A stretch of 28,277 bases of DNA from JBPCOB01 sp051000715 (GCA_051000715.1 JBPCOB010000205.1:1-28277), one strand, 5' to 3'. Shown: positions 6,166 to 14,345, numbered from the stretch's first letter. Made by a program: numbers and translations. Notes: generated by a model from the letters alone, not told the origin.

Positions 6166-6662
6166 CGGGACAGCTCCAGCGGCGGCTCCGGTACCTCGCC
6201 CGCGAGTACGGCCGGAAGCAGCTCGGCAAGCTCGGCCGGGTAGATCACCTCCGACGTGGTGACCAGCTCGTCAGCAGTCCACCACCGGTGCCCCAACACC
6301 GAGCGGCGCTCGATGTCATTGAAGCCGCTGGTATCGATCGTGGCACCGGTCACCCGGGCGACGTGGAAGTGCTCCTGTTGGGCGTAGCGGACGCCCTCGA
6401 ACCGGAACTCGAAGTCCCGAAACCACACCGGCGGGCCGAGGTTGACGTCGATGAGACCGGTCTCCTCCCGCAGCTCGCGCACGGCGGCCTCCGGCACCGA
6501 TTCACCCGGGTCCACCGCCCCACCGACGGTGAACCAGAACGGCGGCTCGTCCGGGTCGCCGGGGTCGAAACCGCGAAAGAGCAGCAACCGATCCGCCCCG
6601 TCCAGCAGCAGCACGCGGGCGGCCCGGCGCCGAATCGCGCCTGAGGCAGTCGGAACGGACAT
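6162..6662 (-). CDS. NUDIX hydrolase
   Basis: The 166-residue protein carries a complete Nudix box: GGAVDPGESVPEAAVRELRE followed by ETGL, matching G-x5-E-x7-REUxEExGU. The family hydrolyses nucleoside diphosphates linked to another group, and the metal-binding glutamates are present. The N-terminus (RRRAARVLLLDGADRLLLFRG) is the usual first beta strand region, and PFWFTVGG precedes the box. The substrate cannot be read from the sequence; sanitation of oxidised nucleotides is one possibility. It overlaps rnhB by four bases, which links it to RNA/DNA-hybrid repair in the same transcript. A gap of 156 bp separates it from lepB. Confidence 0.92.
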   Translation of the reverse strand: MSVPTASGAIRRRAARVLLLDGADRLLLFRGFDPGDPDEPPFWFTVGGAVDPGESVPEAAVRELREETGLIDVNLGPPVWFRDFEFRFEGVRYAQQEHFHVARVTGATIDTSGFNDIERRSVLGHRWWTADELVTTSEVIYPAELAELLPAVLAGEVPEPPLELSR

Positions 6663-6818
6663 CGGTGTCGAGCGTACGACGCCGGAGGCAGAGCCGGCGG
6701 GAGGAGATGATCCGGGCCCGGAACCTGCGCCGGGTCACCCGGGGTCCGATACCGGCATCGAGATCACCGCGCAATGCAGCCGGGTACGAGCGGAGACCGC
6801 AGCCGGCACCGTGTAGTT

Positions 6819-7712
6819 TCAGGCGGCGCGGACCCGGCGGCGGCGGCGCAGCAGTGTCGGGGGCATTGCGCCGATCAGCCCGAGCGCGTACGGCGCCGCC
6901 ACCGGCGCGTAGGACAGCGCCCTCGCGTGGAAGGTCGCGGGCACGGACAGCACACCGACCCGGGTAAGCGGCCAGACCTTGACGAAGGCCCGGCCGATGA
7001 CCTTGTTCGCCGGCACCGTGCCGCCACCCGGGTCGGCTAGGTGCGCCCGCGAGTCGGCGGAGAACTGGCGGTGGTCACCCATCACCCACAACCGGCCCGT
7101 AGGCACCTTCACCGGCCCGAACTTGTCATGGTTGTCCTCGTATAGGTAGGACTTCTCGTCCAACGCCACCCCGTTGACCTGCACCCGGCCCTGGGCGTCG
7201 CAACACTGCACGGTGTCGCCCGGTATGCCGATCACCCGCTTGATGAAATCCTCCTCGCCGGGTGGGGCTACCCCGACCCCGCGCGCCACCGCCTGCAGCC
7301 CCCGTACCACCGGGTTGGTCGGCTGGACTACCCGTACCTCGGGGGTGAAGGAGTCGAGACCGTTGAAGACCACGATCTCGCCGCGGTGGATGTCCCGGAA
7401 CCGGTAGACCAGCTTGTTGACCAGCACCCGATCTTTGATCTTGAGAGTGTTCTCCATCGAGCCGGACGGGATGTAGAAGGCCTGGACGAGGAACGCCTTG
7501 ATCAGCAGCGCCAGCCCCAGCGCCACGACGAGCAGGAAGGGCAGCTCGCGCAGGAACGAGCCGCTCCGCCGCTGCTCGACGTCGGCTCGATGCCGTCCGG
7601 GACTTCGTCCCCAACCCCGCGCTGCCGGCGCAACGGCCTCGGAGCCCGCGTCGGTCGACACATGGCTCCCTGTCGCGTCTACCGACACGGCGTGGCGCTC
7701 GTCCGCGGTCAC
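6819..7712 (-). CDS. lepB: Signal peptidase I
   Basis: This enzyme removes signal peptides from exported proteins at the outer face of the membrane. The 297-residue protein has a polar N-terminus (about 1-54), one membrane helix (about 55-75), then the catalytic serine in IPSGSMENTL (Ser85) and the general base lysine in DFIKRVIGIPGD (Lys158). The box E region MGDHRQFSADSR (about 211-222) follows. A short hydrophobic stretch near 268-284 and an Arg-rich tail end the protein. The GTG start at 7712 has only a weak Shine-Dalgarno sequence, but lies 24 nt after the rplS stop, as in other actinobacteria. Only one copy is present here; Streptomyces carries several in tandem. Confidence 0.95.
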   Translation of the reverse strand: MTADERHAVSVDATGSHVSTDAGSEAVAPAARGWGRSPGRHRADVEQRRSGSFLRELPFLLVVALGLALLIKAFLVQAFYIPSGSMENTLKIKDRVLVNKLVYRFRDIHRGEIVVFNGLDSFTPEVRVVQPTNPVVRGLQAVARGVGVAPPGEEDFIKRVIGIPGDTVQCCDAQGRVQVNGVALDEKSYLYEDNHDKFGPVKVPTGRLWVMGDHRQFSADSRAHLADPGGGTVPANKVIGRAFVKVWPLTRVGVLSVPATFHARALSYAPVAAPYALGLIGAMPPTLLRRRRRVRAA

Positions 7713-7736
7713 CGAACGCTCAGCGGTCGCAGCCCG

Positions 7737-8096
7737 TCAGCCCGCGGCCGGCGTATCGCGCCGCTCGCGGATCTTGGCGGCCTTGCCTCGCAGGTTGCGC
7801 AGGTAGTACAGCTTCGCCCGGCGTACGTCGCCACGGGTGACGACCTCGATCCGGTCGATCACCGGCGTGTGCACCGGAAAGGTGCGCTCGACACCCACGC
7901 CGAAGCTCACCTTGCGCACGGTGAAGGTCTCCCGGACCCCACCGCCCTGCCGGCGGATCACCACGCCCTGGAAGACCTGGAGCCGGGACCGGTTCCCCTC
8001 GACCACCTTGACGTGCACCTTCAGGGTGTCACCGGGGCGGAAGCTCGGGATGTCGCTGCGCAGCGAGGCGGCGTCGAGGCTGTCCAGGGTGTGCAT
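7737..8096 (-). CDS. rplS: Ribosomal protein L19
   Basis: L19 sits at the interface of the 50S and 30S subunits. I chose the ATG at 8096 (MHTLDSLDAASLRSDIPSF), with GAGGAAG a few bases upstream, over an in-frame start 17 codons earlier. The 119 residues contain the L19 hallmarks RPGDTLKVHVKVVEGNRSR, QVFQGVVI, GVGVERTFPVH and KLYYLRNLRGKAAKI. The 150-nt leader separating it from trmD contains a strong GC hairpin just before the Shine-Dalgarno sequence, so expression may be controlled separately from rimM-trmD. Confidence 0.97.
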   Translation of the reverse strand: MHTLDSLDAASLRSDIPSFRPGDTLKVHVKVVEGNRSRLQVFQGVVIRRQGGGVRETFTVRKVSFGVGVERTFPVHTPVIDRIEVVTRGDVRRAKLYYLRNLRGKAAKIRERRDTPAAG

Positions 8097-8116
8097 CGTC
8101 GCTTCCTCGGGCTGCG

Positions 8117-8135
8117 GCCCGCGCGCCGCGCGGGC
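8117..8135 (-). promoter_or_regulatory. GC hairpin in the rplS leader
   Basis: GCCCGCGC (8117-8124) and GCGCGGGC (8128-8135) pair perfectly with a 3-nt loop. On the transcribed minus strand the hairpin ends about 20 nt before the rplS start codon and just upstream of its GAGGAAG ribosome-binding site. There is no T-run, so it is not an ordinary terminator. It could be an attenuator or an L19 autoregulatory site, or simply chance in GC-rich DNA. Confidence 0.4.
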
Positions 8136-8246
8136 AGGTGGATTCACGTGCCGGCCCGGCGCCCGATCCGAGGGCAGCCGCGGCAGGGGTGGGGCGGTGA
8201 GATCCCCATGGTGCCACAGGCCGCAACCGGGACGGGTACCGGCTCG

Positions 8247-8999
8247 CTAGCTGTCGGACCAACGGTCGGGCCCGGCCCGCAGTTCCGGACTGGCGGCGTC
8301 GGCCAGGTCGGGCCGGTAGTGCGCCGTACGCCGCACCGCCTGCTCCTGCCGCCACCGGGCGATCGCGCCGTGGTCGCCGGACATCAGGATCGCCGGCACG
8401 TCAAAACCACGCCAGGACGCCGGCCGGGTGTAGACCGGGCCCTCGAGCAGTCCGGCCGCGGCCCCGCCGGCGAACGAGTCGTCGGAGGCCGACTCGGCGT
8501 TGCCGAGCACGCCGGGAAGCAGTCGGGTCACCGCCTCGCAGATGACCAGCGCGGCCGCCTCTCCGCCGGCCAGCACGTAGTCGCCGATGCTCACCTCGTC
8601 AACACGCATCCGCTCGGCGGCGTAGTCGACCACGCGCGCGTCGATCCCCTCGTACCGGCCGCAGGCGAAGGCCAGCCAGGGCTCCCCGACCAGCTCCCGG
8701 GCCATTCCCTGGGTGAACCGGCGGCCACTCGGCGTCGGGACGATCAGCCGCGGCGCCGGGCCGGGCGGCCCAGCGGCGGCCACGGCGTCCAGCGCCCGGG
8801 CCCATGGCTCGGCCAGCATGACCATGCCGGGGCCACCGCCGTACGGCGCGTCGTCGACCGTGCGGTGCAGGTCCGGGGCCCAGCCCCGCAGGTCGTGCAC
8901 CCGAACCTCGACCAGCCCACGCTCGGTTGCCTTGCCGAGCAGCGAGAGGCGCAGCGGCGCCAGGTAGTCCGGGAAGATCGTGATGACGTCGATGCGCAT
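8247..8999 (-). CDS. trmD: tRNA (guanine-N1-)-methyltransferase
   Basis: TrmD methylates G37 of tRNAs next to the anticodon, using S-adenosylmethionine, and prevents frameshifting. The 250-residue protein has MRIDVITIFPDYL, DDAPYGGGPGMVM, then the knotted SAM-binding region with CGRYEGIDARV and IGDYVLAGGEAAALV, and LLPGVLGN. The acidic substrate loop is followed by PVYTRPASWRG and MSGDHGAIARWR. All parts of the trefoil-knot (SPOUT) enzyme are present. It lies eight bases after rimM in the standard rpsP-KH-rimM-trmD order. Confidence 0.97.
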   Translation of the reverse strand: MRIDVITIFPDYLAPLRLSLLGKATERGLVEVRVHDLRGWAPDLHRTVDDAPYGGGPGMVMLAEPWARALDAVAAAGPPGPAPRLIVPTPSGRRFTQGMARELVGEPWLAFACGRYEGIDARVVDYAAERMRVDEVSIGDYVLAGGEAAALVICEAVTRLLPGVLGNAESASDDSFAGGAAAGLLEGPVYTRPASWRGFDVPAILMSGDHGAIARWRQEQAVRRTAHYRPDLADAASPELRAGPDRWSDS

Positions 9000-9007
9000 C
9001 GGCGCCC

Positions 9008-9529
9008 CTACGCCGGTCCGGCCAGGTCGAGCAGCCCCGGCGGCGGGTCGACCACCAGCCGGCCACCGTCCAGGTCGACCTCCGGAACGATCTCCCGCAC
9101 GAACGGCACCAGCAGCTCGCCGTCATCAGCCCGGCGTACGACCAGGAGGTCACCGCCCGGCGGGTGTAGGACCTCCTCGACCGGCCCCAGCGGCTCGCCG
9201 GCGACGGTCAGCGCCACCAGCCCGACGAGCTGATGGTCCCAGTACTCGTCGGGCTCCGCGACCGCCGGCGAGGTGACCGAGTCCGCCACCAGCAGCAGGC
9301 CACGCAACGCCTCCGCCCCCGTCCGGTCGTTGACCCCGACGAAGCTCACCAGCAGCCGGCCGGAGTGCGCCCGGGCGCCAGCAACGGTGAGCGGACCACC
9401 TTCCGCGGGGTCGGTGTCGAGAACCGAGCCCGCGGCGAAGCGGCGGTCGGGGTCATCGGTTCGGACGTCGACGGCGACCTCGCCGCGGACGCCGTGCGCA
9501 CGGCCGATCCGACCGACCACAAGCTGCAC
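9008..9529 (-). CDS. rimM: 16S rRNA processing protein RimM
   Basis: RimM binds S19 and helps mature the 30S head domain. The 173 residues begin with MQLVVGRIGRAHGVRGEVAV, the family signature, followed by the RimM barrel. The PRC-like barrel starts at about residue 98 (DEYWDHQLVGL...GPVEEVLHPPGGDLLVV), and the C-terminus has LVPFVREIVPEVDLDGGR. The ATG at 9529 is 16 nt after the KH gene, and trmD follows after 8 nt. Confidence 0.95.
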   Translation of the reverse strand: MQLVVGRIGRAHGVRGEVAVDVRTDDPDRRFAAGSVLDTDPAEGGPLTVAGARAHSGRLLVSFVGVNDRTGAEALRGLLLVADSVTSPAVAEPDEYWDHQLVGLVALTVAGEPLGPVEEVLHPPGGDLLVVRRADDGELLVPFVREIVPEVDLDGGRLVVDPPPGLLDLAGPA

Positions 9530-9545
9530 CGAGTGACCGTCCGGC

Positions 9546-9785
9546 TCAGCCGGCCTCGTCCACGTCGACCAGGTCGACCCGGATGCCGGGGCCGCCGAGA
9601 CCGCTCATCACGGTGCGCAGCGCCTTGGCGGTGCGGCCGTTGCGGCCGATCACCCGGCCCAGGTCGTCGGGGTGCACCCGAACCTCGAGGAGGCGCCCCC
9701 GGCGCAGCTCCCGCAGCTCGACCTTGACATCGTCGGGATGGTCGACGATGCCCTTGACGAGATGTTCGAGAGCGTCCTCGAGCAC
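9546..9785 (-). CDS. khpA: KH-domain RNA-binding protein (KhpA-like)
   Basis: A 79-residue single KH domain protein with the GxxG loop IGRNGRTAKALR (around residues 45-56) and the flanking strands LLEVRVHPDDLG and GIRVDLVDVDE. In Firmicutes KhpA pairs with KhpB/EloR to bind RNAs involved in cell elongation; the actinobacterial partner is less clear. The GTG start at 9785 follows the TAG of rpsP with no gap, so translation is almost certainly coupled to S16. The short, acidic chain has the usual family length. Confidence 0.93.
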   Translation of the reverse strand: MLEDALEHLVKGIVDHPDDVKVELRELRRGRLLEVRVHPDDLGRVIGRNGRTAKALRTVMSGLGGPGIRVDLVDVDEAG

Positions 9786-10469
9786 CTACTCCGCCGCCTC
9801 ATGGCCCGCGGGGTCGACCGCGACCTCGGCATCGACGGCCGCCTCCCGCCGGGGAGGTGCTGCCGGAGCGTCCGGCGCGGTGGCGGGTGGCGGGGCATCC
9901 GGCAGGTCTGGTGCTGCCGGTGGAGCCAGCGTATCCGGTGCGGCCGGCGCACTGGCGGCATCGGGAGGGATGTCGCCAGCCTGCTCGCGCGCGTCGGTCA
10001 GTGTCTGGCCCGACTCGGCAGCCGCCGCGGCCATCTGGTCGGCGGTCGGCGCACTCCGCGGCCGAGCCGCCTTGTCGGCCGCCCGCCGCGCGCCGCCACG
10101 CCCGGCCGACCGCTCGGCCTCGGCGGCGGCGATCGACTCATGGGCCGCTGTCTCGAAGGCGAGCTTCTTGTCGGCCTTGGGCGCCTTGGTCAGCATCGGT
10201 GGAGGGGCGGGCTCGCCCCGGAACCGCTGCCAGTCGCCCGTCACCCGAAGGATGGCGGCCACGGCCTCGGTCGGCTGGGCGCCGACGCCGAGCCAGTACT
10301 GGACCCGCTCGGAGTCCACCTCGATGAAGGAGGGGTCCTCCTTCGGGTGGTACTTGCCGATCGTCTCGATGGCACGGCCGTCGCGCTTGGTGCGGCTGTC
10401 CGCCACGACGACGCGGTAATACGGCGCCCGCATCTTGCCGAGGCGCATGAGCTTGATCTTGGTAGCCAC
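9786..10469 (-). CDS. rpsP: Ribosomal protein S16 with a long Ala/Pro-rich C-terminal tail
   Basis: The first about 85 residues are ordinary S16: MATKIKLMRLGKMRAPYYRV, DSRTKRDGRAIETIGKYHP, and the ERVQYWLGVGAQPTEAV segment. S16 is a primary 30S assembly protein. The remaining about 140 residues are charged (KAPKADKKLAFE, AAEAERSAGRGGARRAADKAARPRS) and then very Ala/Pro/Asp-rich to the end. Actinobacterial S16 often carries an extension, but 227 residues in total is long compared with about 80 in E. coli. The tail is probably disordered and may reach off the ribosome. The ATG at 10469 is 161 bp after ffh. Confidence 0.95.
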   Translation of the reverse strand: MATKIKLMRLGKMRAPYYRVVVADSRTKRDGRAIETIGKYHPKEDPSFIEVDSERVQYWLGVGAQPTEAVAAILRVTGDWQRFRGEPAPPPMLTKAPKADKKLAFETAAHESIAAAEAERSAGRGGARRAADKAARPRSAPTADQMAAAAAESGQTLTDAREQAGDIPPDAASAPAAPDTLAPPAAPDLPDAPPPATAPDAPAAPPRREAAVDAEVAVDPAGHEAAE

Positions 10470-10597
10470 AGGAGTTGCTGCTCCAGGTCGGAATCGGGTG
10501 AGCGGTCGGGTCCCGCGTGGAGAGCGGGCCGGCCGGCTCAGATAGGGACGCGCCCGCGGCCGGGTAGAGGCCGACCGCCGGCGGGTGCTCGAGCGGC

Positions 10598-10603
10598 ATT
10601 GTG
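10598..10603 (-). promoter_or_regulatory. Possible -10 element for the rpsP operon
   Basis: On the minus strand TTCTGGCACAATGCC occurs between ffh and rpsP. CACAAT resembles a -10 box, and TGGCACAAT-like sequences are common before actinobacterial ribosomal genes. No clear -35 is seen. Transcription would leave a leader of about 120 nt containing a CCCGC/GCGGG hairpin near 10510-10530. Confidence 0.35.
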
Positions 10604-10630
10604 CCAGAACACCCGGCAGGTGGCCTGAGG

Positions 10631-12163
10631 TCAGCGGTCGGCGGGTGGGAGCTTGAGCTTCGAGATATCCGGCATGGAGATCCCGGGCGGTGGCTGGCCG
10701 GGGTACCCACCGGAAAGCCCGCTACGCAACCCACCAGGAAGGGCGCCCAGTCCGGGCGGCAACCCGAGCGGTGGTCGGCCGGTGCTACGCGGGGCGTTAC
10801 GGCCCTTCTTGCCCTTGCGGCCCTTCGCCGGCTTGGCCCGCCGTCCGCCGGGCAGGCCGGCGCCGCCGGTCATCTGCTTGATCATCTTGCGGGCCTCGAA
10901 GAACCGGTCGACCAGTTGGTTCACCTCGGTCACCGTGACCCCGGAGCCGTTGGCGATTCTCAGCCGCCGGGACCCGTTGATCATCTTCGGGTCCTGCCGC
11001 TCGGCCGGCGTCATCGACCGGATGATCGCCGCCACCCGGTCCAGGTCGCGGTCGTCGATCGAGGCGATCTGGTCCTTGAGCTGCCCCATGCCCGGCAGCA
11101 TGCCGAGCAGGTTGCCGATCGGGCCCATCCGGCGTACGGCGAGCATCTGGTCGAGGAAGTCCTCGAGCGTGAAGTTCGCGCCGCTGGCCAGCTTGCCGGC
11201 GATCGCGGCGGTCTCGTCGGCGTCGAAGGCCTGCTCGGCCTGCTCGATCAGGGTCAGCACGTCGCCCATGCCGAGGATGCGAGAGGCCATCCGCTCGGGG
11301 TGGAAGACGTCGAAGTCGGCCAGCTTCTCGCCGGTGGAGGCGAACAGGATGGGCCGCTCGGTGACCGAGGCCACCGACAGCGCCGCGCCGCCGCGGGCGT
11401 CGCCGTCGAGCTTGGTAAGGACGACGCCGGAGAAGCCGACGCCATCGAGGAAGGCCAGGGCGGTGTTCACGGCGTCCTGGCCGATCATCGCGTCGACGAC
11501 GTAGAGGATGTCGTCGGGCGACACGGCGTCCCGGATCGCCGCCGCCTGGGCCATCATCTCGGCGTCCACGCCCAGCCGGCCGGCGGTGTCCACCACCACG
11601 ACGTCGTGCTGGTAGCGGCGGGCGTGCTCGATCGATCGGTTGGCGACCGACACCGGATCACCGACGCCGCTGCCGGGCTCGGGTGCGAAGACGTCGACGC
11701 CGGCCTGGCCACCCACGATCTGCAGCTGCTGTACGGCGTTGGCACGTTGCAGGTCGGCCGCCACCAGCAGCGGCGCGTGGCCGCTCTTGCGGAGCCAGAG
11801 CGCCAGCTTGCCGGCGAACGTGGTCTTGCCGGCACCCTGCAGGCCGGCGAGCATGATCACCGTTGGCGGTGTCTTCGCATGGTGCAGGGTCACCGTCTGG
11901 CCGCCGAGGATCCCGACGAGCTCCTCGGTCACGATCTTGATGACCTGCTGGGCCGGGTTGAGCGCCTCCGACACCTCGGCGCCGCGGGAGCGTTCCTTCA
12001 CCGCGGCGATGAACGCCTTGACCACCGGCAGCGCCACATCGGCCTCGAGCAGCGCGATCCGGATCTCGCGGGCGGTGGCATCGATGTCGGCGTCGGAGAG
12101 CCGGCCCTTGCCACGAAGCGACTTGAAGACCGTCTCGAGCCGGTCGGAGAGCGTGTCGAACAC
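10631..12163 (-). CDS. ffh: Signal recognition particle protein Ffh
   Basis: Ffh binds 4.5S RNA and hydrophobic signal sequences and delivers ribosomes to FtsY at the membrane. The 510 residues show the N-domain (1-95, with ARGXXEIRIALLEADV-like segment), the GTPase P-loop GLQGAGKTT (107-115), DTAGRL (from 192) and TKLD (250-253). The RNA- and signal-binding M domain (about 300-430) contains GMGDVLTLIEQAEQAF and repeated Met-rich helices (GPIGNLLGMLPGMGQLKD). A Gly/Pro-rich tail ends the protein. The GTG start at 12163 is followed by FDTLSDRLETVF, the family start. The Shine-Dalgarno sequence is unusually far upstream, within a palindrome. Confidence 0.97.
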   Translation of the reverse strand: MFDTLSDRLETVFKSLRGKGRLSDADIDATAREIRIALLEADVALPVVKAFIAAVKERSRGAEVSEALNPAQQVIKIVTEELVGILGGQTVTLHHAKTPPTVIMLAGLQGAGKTTFAGKLALWLRKSGHAPLLVAADLQRANAVQQLQIVGGQAGVDVFAPEPGSGVGDPVSVANRSIEHARRYQHDVVVVDTAGRLGVDAEMMAQAAAIRDAVSPDDILYVVDAMIGQDAVNTALAFLDGVGFSGVVLTKLDGDARGGAALSVASVTERPILFASTGEKLADFDVFHPERMASRILGMGDVLTLIEQAEQAFDADETAAIAGKLASGANFTLEDFLDQMLAVRRMGPIGNLLGMLPGMGQLKDQIASIDDRDLDRVAAIIRSMTPAERQDPKMINGSRRLRIANGSGVTVTEVNQLVDRFFEARKMIKQMTGGAGLPGGRRAKPAKGRKGKKGRNAPRSTGRPPLGLPPGLGALPGGLRSGLSGGYPGQPPPGISMPDISKLKLPPADR

Positions 12164-12179
12164 GGAGAAGATCTTCTCC
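12164..12179 (-). promoter_or_regulatory. 16-bp perfect palindrome covering the ffh ribosome-binding site
   Basis: GGAGAAGATCTTCTCC abuts the ffh start codon (12161-12163). On the mRNA the only good Shine-Dalgarno sequence (AGGAG) lies at the outer edge of the palindrome, 12 nt from GTG. The arms can fold into a 6-bp stem with a GATC loop that would hide it. This could tune ffh translation, or bind a protein as DNA. Whether the structure forms in the cell is inference. Confidence 0.45.
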
Positions 12180-12360
12180 TCGGGCAGGGATGGCGGCGGC
12201 GCCCTCAGGGTAGCCGTCGCCCATCCGCGGCCGGCTTTCCGGCGGCGCGCGCCCGGGCGGATGGGCTGAGACGGAGTTCCCGAACAGGGTGGGCGACATC
12301 GCCTACGCTCCCCAGTGCCGACGCCCGCTGATCCACGCCGCTCCGCGATCGCCAGGCCAT

Positions 12361-12375
12361 GGCCGAGCGTCGGCC
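12361..12375 (-). terminator. Possible terminator hairpin after ggt
   Basis: GGCCGA-GCG-TCGGCC forms a 6-bp stem with a 3-nt loop, 26 bases after the ggt stop. There is no T-run. It is the only clear hairpin I found in the 238-bp gap between ggt and ffh, and the evidence is weak. Confidence 0.3.
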
Positions 12376-12401
12376 CGCGCAGTTGAAGTCAAGCGGTGCG
12401 C

Positions 12402-14255
12402 TTATCGGGGTGCGGGGTAGACCACCGCCGCGCTGCCGCCGCCGCGGCGGGTCGGCTCGGCGGCCGCGAGCAACAGCCCGTTTGGTTGGAAGCGGACCGC
12501 CTCGACCGCACCGATCTCCGGCTCGAACAGCGCCGGCGGGAAGTCCGGTGACGGCGCGACCACGACCAGCTGCTGGTCGTAGACCTTCTGCAACCGCTGG
12601 CCGTACCAGGACCGGAGGAACGCCGGCTCGGCGATCCCAGGGTCGGAGTTGCGCTGAGAGGCCCTCGGCGCGGCGATGGCGTCGGGGAGCCCGAGCCCGA
12701 GGTCGAGGTGGTTGACGAGAACCTGCAGCACCGTGGTGATGATCGTCGAGCCGCCGGGTGAGCCGAGCGCGAGGAAGGGCTTGCCATCCCGCAGAATGAT
12801 CGTCGGGCTCATGCTGCTGCGCGGCCGCTTGCCCGGGGCGGGCAGGTTCGGGTTCGGGGTGCCGGGCACCGGCGGACCGAAGCTGAAGTCGGTGAGCTCG
12901 TTGTTGAGCAGGAAGCCCCGGTGCGGGACCACGATCGCGTTGCCGCCGATCTGCTCGATCGTGAAAGTGAGACTGGCGACGTTGCCGGCCCGGTCGGCGA
13001 CGGTCAGGTGAGTGGTGTTCGGGCTCTCGTTACCACTAGCAGCAGCACCCGTACCCCCGTGGTGGCAGCCGGCGTAGTGACCGTCGGGCGACCCGGGGTC
13101 GACCGGGCTCTTCAGCGCCTCCTTGGGCCGGATTAGGCAGGCGCGCTCGCGGGCGAAGCCGTCCGAGAGCAGCTCGCGCAGCGGCACGTCGACGTACGCC
13201 GGGTCCCCGATGTAACGCGCCCGGTCGGCGTAGGCGAGCCGGCTGGCCTCGAGGTAGTAGTGCAGCGCCTGCGCCCGGTCGACGTCGCGCAAGTTGAAGC
13301 GCTCCAGGATGTTCAGCGCCTCGCCGATCGTCGAGCCGCCGCTGGACGGCGGCGGCATCCCGTAGACGTCCAGGCCCCGGTAGTCGACGTGCGTCGGGCG
13401 CCGGAGGCGGGCGGTGTACTGGCGCAGGTCGTCGGTGGTCATCAGGCCCGGCCGCACCCGGCGGTCGGCGTCGGGGCGGACAGGGGGATGCTGCGCCGTC
13501 CGGGCGATGTCGCGCGCCAGCGCGCCGGTGTAGAAGGCGTTCGCACCGCCGTCGGCGAGCAGCCGGTAGGTGTCCGCGAGGTCGGGGTTGCGGAAGACCG
13601 AGCCGACCGCGGGCGCCTTACCGCCGGGCAGGAACAACGCCCGGGTGGAGAAGAAGTCGGCGAAGCGGTCCCGGTTGCTACGAACCTGCACGTTGAAGGT
13701 GCGGTCCACGACGAAGCCGCGGTCCGCGAGGCGGATCGCCGGCGCGAGCGCGCTGGCCAGGGACCGGGTGCCGAAGCGGTCCAGCGCCTGCTGCCACAGC
13801 CGGACCGTTCCCGGCACGCCGGCAGACAGACCGCTGGTGACCGCCTCCAGGAAGTCGATCGGGTTGCCGTTGCTGTCCAGGAAGCTGTTCTGCCGGAACC
13901 GGGCGGGCGCCTCCTCCCGGCCGTCGACGGTGGACACCTGCCCGGTGCGGGCGTCGTAGTAGACGAGGAAGCCGCCGCCGCCGATGCCGGAGGAGAACGG
14001 CTCGGTGACGCCGAGCGCGGCGGCCACCGCCACTGCGGCGTCCGCAGCGTTGCCACCGGAGCGGAGCACCTCGATACCGACTCGGGTGGCGTCGGGGTCG
14101 ACGGTGGCGACCGCCCCGCCGGTGCCCAGCGCGTACGGCCGCTTGGCCGGCTGCGCAACCCCGTTCGTGGCGGTCGCCGGGCTCCCGATCAGCAGCGGCA
14201 GAGTGAGCGCCGCACTGGCGGCGAGAACGCACGGTACGGCGCGACGGACGCGCAT
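12402..14255 (-). CDS. ggt: Secreted gamma-glutamyltransferase
   Basis: This Ntn-hydrolase cleaves gamma-glutamyl bonds of glutathione-like compounds or transfers the glutamyl group to amino acids and peptides. The 617-residue preprotein has a signal peptide (MRVRRAVPCVL, hydrophobic to about 24, ATAT about 27-30). Conserved features include GGNAADAAVA, GIGGGGFLVYYD, SGLSAGVPGT, PPPSSGGSTIGEALNIL and the autocleavage site NTTHLTV, where Thr414 becomes the N-terminal nucleophile of the small subunit. FLLNNELTDFSF and GSPGGSTIITTVLQ follow, so the glutamate-binding and oxyanion parts are present. It lies 90 bp after the LURP-one-like gene. Gamma-glutamyl donors outside the cell, including mycothiol-type or scavenged glutathione, are possible; the actual substrate is unknown. 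Placement between ftsY and ffh is unusual. Confidence 0.95.
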   Translation of the reverse strand: MRVRRAVPCVLAASAALTLPLLIGSPATATNGVAQPAKRPYALGTGGAVATVDPDATRVGIEVLRSGGNAADAAVAVAAALGVTEPFSSGIGGGGFLVYYDARTGQVSTVDGREEAPARFRQNSFLDSNGNPIDFLEAVTSGLSAGVPGTVRLWQQALDRFGTRSLASALAPAIRLADRGFVVDRTFNVQVRSNRDRFADFFSTRALFLPGGKAPAVGSVFRNPDLADTYRLLADGGANAFYTGALARDIARTAQHPPVRPDADRRVRPGLMTTDDLRQYTARLRRPTHVDYRGLDVYGMPPPSSGGSTIGEALNILERFNLRDVDRAQALHYYLEASRLAYADRARYIGDPAYVDVPLRELLSDGFARERACLIRPKEALKSPVDPGSPDGHYAGCHHGGTGAAASGNESPNTTHLTVADRAGNVASLTFTIEQIGGNAIVVPHRGFLLNNELTDFSFGPPVPGTPNPNLPAPGKRPRSSMSPTIILRDGKPFLALGSPGGSTIITTVLQVLVNHLDLGLGLPDAIAAPRASQRNSDPGIAEPAFLRSWYGQRLQKVYDQQLVVVAPSPDFPPALFEPEIGAVEAVRFQPNGLLLAAAEPTRRGGGSAAVVYPAPR

Positions 14256-14345
14256 CGGACCTCCCGGCAGACGGTGGCGAAACCTCGAGCCCGCACTCTG
14301 CTCCTGGGGTTCGGGCCTGGCAACCCCTTGGGCCAGCTGGATCGG

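Noticed and set aside
6730..6742. CCGGGTCACCCGG palindrome between lepB and the NUDIX gene
   Set aside because: Six-bp arms of C and G are expected by chance in DNA this GC-rich, and no promoter or terminator feature lies beside it.
7386..9233. 615-codon plus-strand frame across lepB, rplS, trmD and rimM
   Set aside because: It crosses four well-supported genes and their intergenic gaps, which no real gene would do.
10601..12331. 576-codon plus-strand frame opposite ffh
   Set aside because: It mirrors the ffh codons (many His/Asp/Val runs) and has no recognisable domain or ribosome-binding site.
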